This document shows, in pieces, positions 10,601 through 19,606 of a DNA stretch of 64,000 bases (within the stretch, counting starts at the first letter, position 1; every line of letters starts with the position of its first letter). Below the pieces are notes generated by a model. That model worked only from the letters and a program-made list of their open reading frames with translations, ran no database searches and was not told the origin of the DNA. A program made the position numbers and the translations under genes. Source of the DNA: Psococerastis gibbosa (lineage: Eukaryota > Arthropoda > Insecta > Psocodea > Psocidae); contig OZ020490.1 of assembly GCA_963971405.1 (NCBI GenBank), positions 25,197,464 through 25,261,463 on the forward strand, read 5' to 3'.

Positions 10601-12687
10601 CACTAACAACCGATTCTGCAGGAGCATCGCCGGGACTCGTTTCCGTACATAACTCGTACCTACGCCTGTCACATTGTGTCAATGGTAAACTCGTCACACC
10701 TTATCGGTTTCGGTGGCAAGGTGATAGCGTGCTTCCACATGTACGAGTCTCTACTCATCATGCGATTGGAGACGTGTAGTAAATAAATAAATAAACAATG
10801 ACATTTTATTCTATTACTAAGTCAACGATTACGTGTAAAAGACCTACCACTTCTAAACCCCCTCAAGATCCTGGCTCTCCTGAGGGAGATAGGCCTCGAG
10901 GAAGTCAAGAGATGTAGATACTTGGTTGTAGGGGGCACAATAGGCCCAATAGGCTTAAGTGCACATAGGTAACACCCTGTACCCCATTAAATAAATAAAA
11001 AAGTCAACGGTGTAAGTTGAAATTGAGGACTTGTACCAGTTTGCCAGTGGCAAAAATAAAAAACGCGTATTAAAGAAAGAAAAAAAGTTGTCTTTATATG
11101 GGCGAATTTTGGGCCTTTCGCAGTACTCCTATCTATTTGCTCTTAATTTGGAACTAACCTCAACACCAGAAGAACCAAACTGAATACTATCACAAGGTGA
11201 CTCCAACAGCACTTGTACATTATCCTTCTTTTTCAACACTTCCCCCAGCCTCGAGGGCAACTTTTCCAACCCACCCTCCAGTGACCAAACACTCCAACCC
11301 TCTGCTTTCGCTCTTTTAGCCAAAACACTCTCGTTCCTAAGTTGTACAGACGGTTTCTTCTCAAATGCAGACTTCAACATCCCCTTGACCACACCTCCGT
11401 GCCTCTGTTCCCATTCAAATAGACTCTTCATGAGCAGATTTACACTAATTTCTTTAGCGTCCCCAGCGCAGACACCAGACACAAGGGCACTAACTGCGTA
11501 GTCTGCGATTTCTTTGCCTAGACGTCGGGAAACGAAGTCGTAAATGCTGTCATCTTGTAGGTGAGCTGGTGGGGTTCTGATGTCTTGGACGAGGGCGTAG
11601 GCAAGAGGCTTCGAAAAAGGTGGTATCGTCTAAAAGAATAGGTAAATTTAAAAATGAATATTCGAAATGAAAAGTATTTAATTTTGGGTTCCCGTTTTTC
11701 TACGCAGCATAACCTCTTAATGTGATTTTTTATCTTCTGTTGACAACTTATTCTTATGGGTTCCCGCAAGAGTTTTTGACAGGTCATAGCTGCCATTGGT
11801 TTGTATGCAACTACTTCTGCGATACGGATTTCCAAGTATAACTTGAAAAATTGGTTTGCTATGCACTTATGTTATTGTTGGGGAAAACATGCTCAGGTAT
11901 GTTGACTTCTTCTTCTGTAGTTTCAATCTATCGAATGGTTTGCAGTGAATGTTTAAAGCTCCTTCCTTGTCGATCTTGTGCGGTCTTTTTAGTGCAAGGT
12001 ACGTATCGCATTCTAGGTCCTTCTTGATGCCATCCAGGCACTCCGTACTATGATGACTAGTGATATAGAATGAATGCGTACCTGCCTTAAATAAACTGAA
12101 GAGGGAATTTGGCAGGGAATGCAGTTTACCATCAACGTAGAGCATTCTGTTTTTGGCAGCAGGTTGCGAACTCAACACAGGGCAAATGTCCTCATTTAGT
12201 CCCAATTCTTCAATGAGCTCTAATGTATTTAAACCTGAAAATAAATTCAAAATTAGGCGCCATTCCATAATTTAAGAATAGCGTCAGTCCATTAAGCCTG
12301 GCGCTGGCCAGGCATCAAAAGCCATGAAATACAGTGTCAGTACTGTTAGTGTGGTTTCTTATGCTCGGATGTCAGGAAACCTTTGTTTGCCCTCATAATT
12401 TTGAACAAGACGGTAAGTCACATGACACTAGGTATACTATATTGTATATTGACTTCCAACGCATCACACAACTAGCCTACTACATTACCTGCAACTCCTC
12501 CCTGACGCATTGTTCGTGGTCCAATCTCAAAGTTAGTGCCACTTGGAGTTTTTACACTTTTTATCCAACCACCAAGCCGCGTAGAGCCTTCTAAGAGCGT
12601 GACCGTATTTTTTGTCAGTCTTGATAAATAATAAGCGGCGGATAAACCTGCTATACCACCACCTAACACTAATTGACTGCTACTCAT
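7493..12687 (-). CDS. PPOX: Protoporphyrinogen oxidase, six exons, complete
   Basis: PPOX oxidises protoporphyrinogen IX to protoporphyrin IX, the penultimate step of haem synthesis. The animal enzyme is an FAD protein on the outer face of the inner mitochondrial membrane. Exons in coding order are 12489-12687, 12086-12234, 11159-11629, 10307-10564, 9571-9760 and 7493-7644. They total 1419 nt, or 472 aa plus stop, close to the ~477 aa of the human enzyme. Visible motifs are the N-terminal FAD-binding GGGIAGLSAAYYL (residues 9-21), FEIGPRTMR (53-61), PPFSKPL (about 119-125) and the C-terminal FAD motif GASYDGVGVND (446-456). There is no obvious cleavable presequence, as in animal PPOX. All introns end in AG. 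Donors are GT except intron 2, which needs a GC donor to keep frame. Family identity is secure; exon ends are by eye. Confidence 0.95.
8553..8946. mobile_element. MITE with TTAAGAGG termini, copy 2, in PPOX intron 5
   Basis: Begins TTAAGAGGATATGCTACG. The right end is altered to CCTCGTAA, where a TTAA-type MITE (8947-9242) is inserted. The interior has two inverted GAAGTAGTCTTCTACAACTT-like blocks. Confidence 0.85.
8947..9242. mobile_element. TTAA-type MITE (piggyBac-like), TIR CACATTGACTGCC
   Basis: 296 bp from CACATTGACTGCCAGTCC to GGCAGTCAATGTG, flanked by GTAA and TTAA. A TTAA target duplication with one mutated copy fits the piggyBac superfamily. It sits exactly at the right end of the 8553-8946 MITE, whose own terminus supplied the TTAA. 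Confidence 0.75.
9361..9499. mobile_element. Palindromic MITE, GGCG-CTT-ATTCC termini, in PPOX intron 5
   Basis: A 139 bp near-perfect palindrome. Termini are GGCGCTTATTCC and its complement. The arm sequence is a different one (ACCGACGTCAATAGTTCAC), but the centre keeps GTAGCAGACATTAAAGAC. Flanks are TTA and TAA. Confidence 0.9.
9571..9760 (-). CDS. PPOX: PPOX exon 5
   Basis: It encodes residues 360-422 plus one base, starting EGKTVLTVMMGGAW (human RVTVMLGGSW) and ending CIPQYVVG (human CIPQYTLG). The acceptor is TTTCAG and the donor GTAAGA. A 139 bp palindromic MITE (9361-9499) lies in the following intron, close to the donor. Confidence 0.95.
9978..10125 (+). repeat. Repeat A, divergent subtype, in PPOX intron 4
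   Basis: Begins TCTGGTACTTGGTTAAGTCA and ends GTTTGGACGGCACCGCCATA. The same subtype lies inverted at 36655-36805, including the GGCGGTGCCGTCC block. Confidence 0.75.
10307..10564 (-). CDS. PPOX: PPOX exon 4
   Basis: It has 86 codons (residues 274-359) in phase 0, a TTTTTTTTAG acceptor and a GTTAGT donor. It contains VTVGVVNLEF and GFGFLVPP, matching VSVAVVNLQY and GFGHLVPS of the human enzyme, and ends FDTCCFPQ. Confidence 0.95.
10600..10786 (-). repeat. Mixed A/B repeat fragment in PPOX intron 3
   Basis: TGTGTCAATGGTAAACTCGT resembles repeat A. It is followed by repeat B sequence GAGTCTCTACTCATCATGCG and GGAGACGTGTAG. Confidence 0.55.
11159..11629 (-). CDS. PPOX: PPOX exon 3
   Basis: This is the largest exon, 157 codons (residues 117-273), phase 0 on both sides, with donor GTTAGT. 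It contains PPFSKPL, the family-typical SGVCAGDAKEIS (human RGVFAGNSRELS) and WSVWSLEGGLEKLP (human WSQWSLRGGLEMLP). The region forms most of the membrane-facing and substrate-binding part in known PPOX structures. Confidence 0.95.
11650..11722. mobile_element. Fragment of a TTAAGAGG MITE in PPOX intron 2
   Basis: AAAAGTATTTAATTTTGGG through TCTACGCAGCATAACCTCTT is the right end of the family, only about 20 bp from the exon 3 acceptor (11630-11635). Confidence 0.65.
12086..12234 (-). CDS. PPOX: PPOX exon 2
   Basis: It encodes residues 67-116, starting LNTLELIEELGL and ending LPNSLFSLFK. The acceptor is TTTTCAG. The exon is taken to end at AAG before GCAGGT, because this joins in phase to TIPPFSKPL and gives exactly the spacing of human PPOX (LPTGLRGLLRPSPPFSKPL, 19 residues in both). 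Ending 4 nt later at the GT would shift the frame. Confidence 0.85.
12489..12687 (-). CDS. PPOX: PPOX exon 1 (start codon, FAD-binding motif)
   Basis: The ATG is at 12685-12687 and the donor GTAATG follows base 12489. The exon encodes residues 1-66 plus one base. It carries the dinucleotide-binding fold: hydrophobic strand, GGGIAGLSAAYYL, then an acidic residue at E33 followed by LGGWI. The start is chosen because this motif normally sits within the first ten or so residues of PPOX. Only about 120 bp separates the ATG from an inserted inverted-repeat element upstream. Confidence 0.95.
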
Positions 12688-12807
12688 TTTGAGTTATCAG
12701 AAGCACTTTTAAATTATTACAATTGCTTTGAAGAATTAGAGATGCATAAAATGAATAAATAAATAAAAATTATTTAAATAATAATAAAATAATCATTGTA
12801 TACAACA
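12688..12807 (-). promoter_or_regulatory. PPOX 5' flank remaining before the inserted element
   Basis: Only about 120 bp of very AT-rich sequence lies between the PPOX ATG and the left end of the inverted-repeat element. The 5' UTR, and possibly the core promoter, must be here or inside the element. No clear TATA box or initiator can be singled out. This is inference from position only. Confidence 0.3.
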
Positions 12808-15108
12808 CAGGGATCTAGAGCTCTACACTCTTGACTCTACAGATGCCGACCAATCACAAGCAAGCATTGACACTGACATTGTGTGTTATAAGCCCTTTTT
12901 CTACTCAACAGTCTAGAGGTGGGTCGTTCTTACTGGAGCCGTTCCTATGAACGTTCCCTGAGGCTTGAGCCAGGAGCGGATACAAAAATATTAGGCTCTT
13001 GAGGAACGCAATGCAAAATAGAAGTAATAGAACCCTTTTTCCACGTGTAAACTGTAAAGTGTCAACAGTCAACACATCAGCTGTAAGATAGATATAACAA
13101 AAAACAATATATGCAGCCTCCATTGACCATTTGCTTCCGTCTTCCCGGCTTGGCATTGGAAACTGTTTTACACCACGTATTTGTGTATTTAAAACGTTCA
13201 AAATGAGTTTTCTGTGCTGGTTTTGTGGAGTAGTATTTCAATTCAACAACTCATTAATGCGGCATTTACGTACTTTCCATAAAAAGGATAACTGTGACAC
13301 ACTGACACATTCAGTTTGAAGAAATTCTTTCTACGGCCCTATCTGCCCTGATTGTAAAGAGGTGTTTGTAACATACGAAAAGTTACGCGAGCATATATTG
13401 AGGCCGCTCACTCCATTGGCATATCTTTCACTGTGGAAACGTTTAAGACAACGGAAGGTAAGTTCAATGTAGTTGTTCTTTAAATGCTAAGTTACATACT
13501 GTGGAGCTAGGGCCTATAATAGGTAAAAACATAAGCTACCCCAAGCTTAATTGTGTTGGCCTAACTGATTATCATTTCTCGCTGAAATCAGGGCTTTGCA
13601 ATCAAAGGCATAAAGTAATTACTCTGGCAGTAATTTTCCCTTATTAAAATTTTGGCAACACTAAGGGGAATTTCTTTTTCATTTGGTCAGATACATTCTG
13701 ATTATATAACGGTTATGGGCTATAGCCAGTATGAGTTGAATTTTCGATCCTCAATGCTGATGGCTGTTCCTTTGCCTCCAACTGTTCTACTTCTACATTA
13801 CGTTTAAAAAAAAAAAAAAAAAAAAATTACAATTTGGAAAGCAAATGTGCTTTCCGGGTCAGGTTGGCTAGATAATTTGTTTTAAACACTTCATAATGTA
13901 GTCAGTGATTTGGGTCAACTTCGACATCAGCTAGGAAGGCTACTAAACGGTGTAGGCTAAACTGAATTTTGGATGTTCAGACTCGCCGGACTGAAATATT
14001 TAAACCTAAAATGCTGAAAAAAAGCTGTGAAGTCAAACCATTTATTGAATGTATTGCTTATTTAATATGGGATTTGAACACAATAGACATTTTTTAAATT
14101 AATTCCTGCTTTTCAAATTTTACTACCGGGCGCCTTGGCATTGAGTGGGAAAACCCACATAGCCTATGTCTGAGTCTGGTCTGGAACAGTTAAACCACAG
14201 AACAACATAATATATAAATAAACTATGAAACAGGGAGTTGGTTTGATGCATAAAAAAACACACATTTTACAGAATTACAGTTGATTTTACAATTTTGTTC
14301 TTGATTATGTTGTAACTTATTGAAATATTGACTGGGTTTTAAAACTCATTAAAACTTAGACCTACGGGCTACGCATGTAGGCCTACCATATCCCCCTTAG
14401 CAAAATTTCTTTACCGGTACCTTACTTTTACCCTAACTTGAAGCTTCAATTAAGTTAGGTACTTATATTGTGATTGCAATGAACCCTCTATAAAAGGCTA
14501 TATAAGTAAGCCCTATTTGACTACTTGTACGTACCACAGGACTAAAATAGTTATACCTATTATGTATCCTACTGGATCATCCTTAAGCAGCTAAGGGTCA
14601 ACAACAACGACTTGCGACAACGCAACAACAAACTTTACATATGCAGCTTGGAAAGCTGTACCTATAAGAATTAATTAGGCAAACCTAATTACAGGACAAA
14701 GCCAGGTTGTCTTACGTAGACTACCGCAACTTCAGTAGCCACTAGGTATCTTATGGTATAAGTATAACCTGCAGTAAGGCTACATTAAATAAGTTTTACT
14801 GCAATTGCTAGGCCTAGTCTATAAAATATAACTCTGAAACTTTCTAAAATATCACTAAAGATATAGAAATAGAAAGGTTCACCAGTGGCCCCTAATCCAC
14901 CAATCCACGTGTGTTCCGGATATCCCCATTTTGCATTGCGTTCCTCAAGAACCTAATATTTTTGTATCCGTTGCAACTAGCTCCTAGCTCAAGGAACGGC
15001 TCCAATAAGAACGACCCACCTCTAGTGTTGAGTAGAAAAAGGGCTTAACACACAATGTGTCCATGCTTGCTTGTGATTGGTCGGCATCAGTAGAGCTCTA
15101 GAACCCTG
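12808..15108. mobile_element. Inverted-repeat element (~2.3 kb) carrying a broken C2H2 exon
   Basis: About 190 bp at 12808-13020 recurs in inverted orientation at 14928-15108. Both ends start CAGGG(A/T)TCTAGAGCTCTA, and both contain the AGGTGGGTCGTTCTTA and GAGGAACGCAATGCAAAAT blocks. The arms differ by small indels. The interior holds a zinc-finger exon on the plus strand. CAGGG termini recall hAT elements, but the flanking 8-mers (ATACAACA and TACATTAG) do not match well, so superfamily and exact ends are open. It reads as a degraded DNA transposon or a foldback element that captured a gene piece. Confidence 0.6.
13203..13457 (+). pseudogene. C2H2 zinc-finger exon, interrupted by one in-frame TGA
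   Basis: From ATG 13203 the frame reads a complete finger (C-x2-C-x12-H-x4-H, starting CWFCGVVF), then TGA at 13317-13319. It continues in the same frame into a second finger-like unit starting CPDCKEVF, which has C-x2-C-x12-H but lacks the last histidine. The frame then runs on to a good donor (AAG, GTAAGT at 13458). No downstream exon was recognised. It lies inside the inverted-repeat element, so it is probably transposon cargo or a captured exon. The TGA makes it likely non-functional. Confidence 0.55.
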
Positions 15109-15779
15109 TACATTAGTCAAAGGATCCAAGCAGAAGAAAGTTTTGAAATATAGATGTCAAAGGTTTTCCCGGCTTTTTGTTATAGTTTTGTTTAATTGTT
15201 GCAAGTTCTTGAAAAACAAAAAAACCCACTTTGCCAGTTTAGTGAAAGTTACCAAGGAATATACTTTCATTGGTATAGAAATAGTTATTGTAAAATAAAA
15301 ATGTCCATCATAAGTGAAACGTATTGCAAGAGCTCTTTTACAGAAACAAATGGACATATAGTTTTGTGAAGGTGGTACAGCCTTTAATACCAACTAACTA
15401 TATTGGTTATTGATTCGTTGTTGTAACTGGGTAACTGACAGTCTCACACTTCTCACATGCATCATATTAGTGCTCCCCCCCCCCTCCCCAAATGGGGAAA
15501 ACGATAGGCGAAATAAACTAAAGCGCCAGAAAAAACGCGGTTACACTATAGGGTCTCGGGTGCCCATTTGTAATAAAACTATTTTTACTTGATAGTATAA
15601 CCACGTTTTTGCAGACGGAGTTTACGTTTTCTGTGAATCTCGTTCCTTTTATTATTGCTTTTTTTCCAATATTTCAGTATTATCTGAAAACAGTTTGAGC
15701 TCAACATAACGTTATTATAAGTCTGGGAAGCCAACAAAAAAGGTTAACACTTGTAAGTTAATGATGTATGCATTGTTTA

Positions 15780-16500
15780 TAGTGTCTTTATACAGGTATA
15801 TAGCCTATATATTATTTTCTTCTTCTGAGGTCACAATCCCAACGATTGGCTTGAAGCAACTGTGTATCTTCGTCCAGTTCTGTGTCTGCCCCTTCTGCTC
15901 TTGGTACCTTCGAGCTCCTGCGTCCTCCAAGATCCATGAATTCCTTCTTCGGCCACCCTCTTCCATTGGTTCCTTCCACTGCGCCCTCAATAATGATGTT
16001 TACCAGATTCGTGTCTTAGTAAATGCCCCACCCATTGCTCTCTACTTTTAATACGAGGTAGCAGCTACCTATCTTCTTCAATTACCTCTATAGCACTCTT
16101 TATTGGGTGGAGAGACCACTGCCGATCTCTGTTTGCATCTATAGACATCCCAATGGTGTACACTGTACAGCCAGTATATTCTTTCCTGCTTGCTGCACAT
16201 TAAAGCCAACATTGAACGGTTCCCTGAAAAAAAAATGCTGTCCATCTGCATGACACAAGAAATGCTCACCGTTTGGATCTGCCCGGATGCAGGCTGAGTA
16301 GGTCTGTCGCATCATTCCCAAACTCGGCAATTAGGTACTACAATGCCCCTGCCCATCAGCCTTACTATAATAAGGATTTTTCAGGATTCAAGGTGACAAG
16401 GAAAATGAAAAAATTCAAGCGCTTCAAGCCTCTACAGTTCTTTATATATGCTATAGCCCAGGTTTCACACCCGTATAATAAAGCACTCCATACCGTATAG
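15780..16500 (-). pseudogene. Decayed LINE ORF 3' end, RTE-like
   Basis: On the minus strand ALLYGCETWAI (about 16490-16440) and, further on in shifted frames, EGAVEGTNGRG.PKKEFMDL (about 15985-15925) match the C-terminal hallmark (LLYGCETW, then RRGRP...) of endonuclease/reverse transcriptase LINEs. Stops and frameshifts are frequent. A short fragment of the same element recurs at 17740-17790. Confidence 0.6.
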
Positions 16501-16678
16501 GGACGTATCTATTTCATTTGGGGGGGGGGTGTAGTGGATCAAAATGGAAAATAAACTCATTTAGTATCGATTAAATTATAACGTAATAAATTGACTGACA
16601 ACAGACTTACTAATTTTTTTTTGGGGGGGGGGGAGGGGCAGTTATCCCCCTGACCCCACTGTATCCGCCCTTGCTTCA
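16498..16678. mobile_element. GGGACGGATCC-type MITE with G runs
   Basis: It starts AGGGACGTATCTATTTCATT followed by a G run, and ends CCACTGTATCCGCCCTTG. The interior GTATCGATTAAATTATAACG is shared with 61138-61310 and, inverted, with 17040-17185. Confidence 0.7.
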
Positions 16679-16741
16679 TACGCAGGTTCTTAAAGGAGTT
16701 GCTTTTTGATACGTTATTAATCATCATTATTTCCTTGAGCC

Positions 16742-16995
16742 CATAGCCGGTTCTACCATGTGGCGAGTGTGACAAAAAACACAGGCCCCGCGCTTTCAGG
16801 GGGCCCCGCGCTTGGCACATTTTTTAATAATATAATATATACTGTATATATATATATTATTTTTTTAAATTACTGAAAATAAGGACTAAATTCGTCCATG
16901 AGTACGTGGCTACATTTTAGCCCCCCCCCCCCCCCCGCCCGAGAAAATATGTCTCCTAAGGTATAGGGGCCCCGCGCCATGGAACCACCATTTAC
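16742..16995. mobile_element. GGCCCCGCGC-containing element
   Basis: AGGCCCCGCGCTTTCAG near 16780 is partly inverted at 16965-16985 (GGGGCCCCGCGCCATGG). A TA-rich and C-run interior lies between. It is similar in style to the hAT-like elements at 21043 and 58768. Ends are uncertain. Confidence 0.45.
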
Positions 16996-17029
16996 AACAT
17001 GTTCAGCAACTTGGCCGTCATGCATATGG

Positions 17030-17186
17030 TAGCTGCTCCCCCCCCCAAAATTTGGTAAATCTATTGTAAATTAATATATTACGCTCTGATTTAATCGATC
17101 CTACACATGTTTTTCCTACTTTGACCCATAACTACCCCCTCTCTCCCCCCCCCCCCAAAAAAAAAAGGTCTGGATCCGTCCCCACC
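17030..17186. mobile_element. GGGACGGATCC-type MITE, inverted copy
   Basis: A C run, then TTAATCGATCCTACACATGT and TTTGACCCATAACTACCCCC, another C run and GGTCTGGATCCGTCCCC. This is the reverse of the element at 61138-61310. Confidence 0.7.
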
Positions 17187-17712
17187 ATCATATTCTACTC
17201 TGTTAGAAAAATATGAGGCGAAGAGTCTGTGCACACGACGTAAAATTGCTGATGCCATATATATCTATAAAGTATTAAATGGCCTAGAAGACAATCAAAA
17301 TTTCTTGAGCAAACTAAATTTTATTGTACCCCAGTTTCCAACAAGAAATTTTAACTTATATTACCAGCCGCAAAACAGGATTGACGTAGCCATAAATTCT
17401 CCAATAAACAGGCTCACTCATTTACTAAATGATCATGACACCTTAGATCCATTTATGCAAAGCTTGGAATTATTCAGGGGAACTTGTAACCAAATTTTAT
17501 TGTAAGAATGGTAGTTAGGATATATTTATATATTACGTTGTTCTTTGGTAGTTAGGTAGGTTTTTTTTTATAAATTTAAATTATTTAATAAGAAGTTACA
17601 ATAGGCTATAAACAGTAGGAATTTTTGTTGTTGTTGTTTTTTCGCTTTATATTATGTAATATTTATACACATAACGGCTACGGCTGTGTGATGTAATAAA
17701 AAAATTTTCTAT
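17187..17712 (+). pseudogene. 3' end of a non-LTR retrotransposon (reverse transcriptase C-terminus) with tail
   Basis: An open frame of about 105 codons ending TAA at 17503-17505 reads YSTLLEKYEAKSLCTRRK, DAIYIYKVLNGL, NFIVPQFPTRNFNLYY and SPINRLTHLLND. This pattern (RR..D...LYK.LNG, then NSPINRL) is typical of the region behind the reverse transcriptase domain in jockey/CR1-like LINEs. About 190 bp of 3' UTR and a (ATTCT)n tail follow, so the 3' end is intact. The rest of the element is absent: a 5'-truncated insertion next to a MITE. Confidence 0.75.
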
Positions 17713-17873
17713 TCTATTCTATTCTACTTTTAATACGAGGTAGCAATAATCTTCAATAACCTCTATAGCACTCTTTCATTCCTCACGTGGTCACGTGGTG
17801 CCTCTACTGTCAGGGAGTTTGAGTCTGGGCGCTTCGAGTTCGAGCGGCCCCGCGTGCCTGTACAGTGGAGCCT

Positions 17874-18212
17874 ACAAATTAATAAAACTTTTGACCAGAT
17901 AATTTTGACTTGGTGAAAAACAAAATTCATTTGTAATTTATATTAAAAATTTATTTTACATCATGCTAATAATTACCATTTTCATACCGGTATCACTGTT
18001 TCAAAATTTTACAATATTTATAATAACTTATATATTTATCAATTTCCTTCATCATCATCATCACTAGGCTACTACTGTTGGCCCTTTTTTTTCTGTCATA
18101 ATTTACTGCTAATTATGGCAGAGTACAACCATACATATAGAATGGGCTAAAACAGCTCTTTGGTAAAATATAACAGTTTTGGATGAGAATACCATATGTA
18201 TATGGCCAACAA
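17874..18212. repeat. ~340 bp dispersed repeat, copy 1
   Basis: Almost identical to 29919-30256, from CAGTGGAGCCTACAAATTAA to ATGTATATGGCCAACAAAG. There is no coding capacity. A (TCA)n stretch varies by one unit between the copies. Confidence 0.88.
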
Positions 18213-19018
18213 AGTCTAAAATTGATGGGTAAAAACTTACATAATTCGTGTGACTAGTTGAATTACTTGAATTATCTGTGATAATTGATAGGGAACCCGG
18301 TCTAGGGTGTCAGTGACGTCACGTGTGGGTTTACAACTCCTAAGAAGATTGGGTCTGACACAGAAACGTTGTGGAACAGGGAGACAACTGAGACAAGTTA
18401 TTTGGAAATCAGCAATTGTTTGATAAAAGTGTGCCTGACGCAACAGTTCTATGATGGAGGTCTTCTTCCGAGGATTGATTAACTACCCTGGTTTTCCTAT
18501 ATAATCAATACATGGAGGACATTAGGCAGTGATAGTTAGACAAGAAATAATTTTTTTTTTTACGGTACATGTAAGTAACGCCTTAGAAACGCGCTTACCA
18601 CACATAGAAATATTTTCATGGCGAATACTGAAAGCACCTCCCTCTCCTTCTATCATTGCTCAGCGGTGCCATTAAAAACCAAATCAGTAAAATCATAAAA
18701 TAATATTTAAAAAAAAAATCATAATAAAAACATAACATTGGACGGCACCACTGTGTATTGGGACATAACGGTGCCGTTCGATATTCCCCCACGAAAAAAT
18801 TTCTAAGTGTGGTGACTAGGGAAATAAATACTGAATTTAATTTTCGATAACGGTTTTGACACATCGTTGGCAAACCGTTAAATAACAATGTAAATTTTTG
18901 TTCTTAATCGTAGTTTCTTAATAGATAATAAATATAATAAATAAATAGCGAGAAAAAAAGTTATGTACCTAAAATAGGCCTGCTGTGTGTGCATAATTTA
19001 ACCTATAAATACGTTATT

Positions 19019-19500
19019 TAAGAGGATGCGGAACGTTGAACTAGAACTAGTCAGGACATATTGTAGAGTAGTGGTACGGACTCTGACTTTCTCCAGAAAA
19101 GCTGTTGGTTCGAGTCCCATACTTCCTGAATTTTCTGGCCAGCCGATAGCATGAAATGCAACAGCGGTCCCGGGCTATCCCAGTTGAGTGTAACGGAGGG
19201 TTTTATAGCCCTAACTCCGCTAGTCAAGTGTAAGAAAACAGTCAAAACAAAACGGTACATGCAGGATAAAACCTAAACACATTGTCAAGAATCGTAAATT
19301 TATGATTATAACGTAAAACATTACAAAGTTATTTTGTTCACAATGAGGGACAGCATATGTTTTTTACAAAGTTAATAAGGACACTATTATGTATACCCTA
19401 TAGGCTTATAACTGTATGATTTATGAAATAGTCTTCTACAACTTGAATCGACCAAAAGTTAAGTAACTTGCTTTTCGGATTTGGGGGTGTCAATTTTCTG
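19019..19500. mobile_element. TTAAGAGG MITE pieces split by a SINE
   Basis: TTAAGAGGATGCGGAACGTTGA at 19019 is a left end. AATAGTCTTCTACAACTTGA and the following block at 19424-19500 are interior and right-end sequence. A tRNA-derived SINE (from 19052) lies between them. Confidence 0.5.
19052..19250 (+). mobile_element. tRNA-derived SINE, copy 1
   Basis: The A-box-like TAGAGTAGTGGTACGG is followed by the B box GGTTCGAGTCCC (19107-19118), then a body with GGTCCCGGGC and TTATAGCCCTAACTCCGCTA. There is no tRNA 3' stem or anticodon arm, so it is a SINE and not a tRNA gene. Confidence 0.8.
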
Positions 19501-19511
19501 CACTCCATTTC

Positions 19512-19606
19512 CAGGGACGGATTCAGCCAATTTTTTTGGTGGGGAGGGGTTAAAATAGGAAAACATATGCATAAATTTTGCCCCCCCCCCCTTGCATCCG
19601 TCCATG
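19512..19606. mobile_element. Short hAT-like MITE CAGGGACGGATTC
   Basis: CAGGGACGGATTCAGCC is inverted as GCATCCGTCCATG. Flanks TCCATTTC and TCCATATA share TCCAT. A C run lies next to the right end. Confidence 0.65.

Noticed and set aside
12086-12268. Longer PPOX exon 2 reading into the adjacent intron
   Set aside because: The downstream sequence after KAG has no PPOX similarity, and the join to exon 3 fits only with the exon ending at 12086.
12240-12270. Another GGCG-NNN-ATTCC MITE at GGCGCCATTCCATAA
   Set aside because: Only one end is present and one triplet base is missing; a scrap at most, so not counted in the triplet table.
13203-13457. Selenocysteine reading of the in-frame TGA in the zinc-finger frame
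   Set aside because: Located between two fingers with no reason for selenocysteine; a plain nonsense mutation in transposon cargo is simpler.
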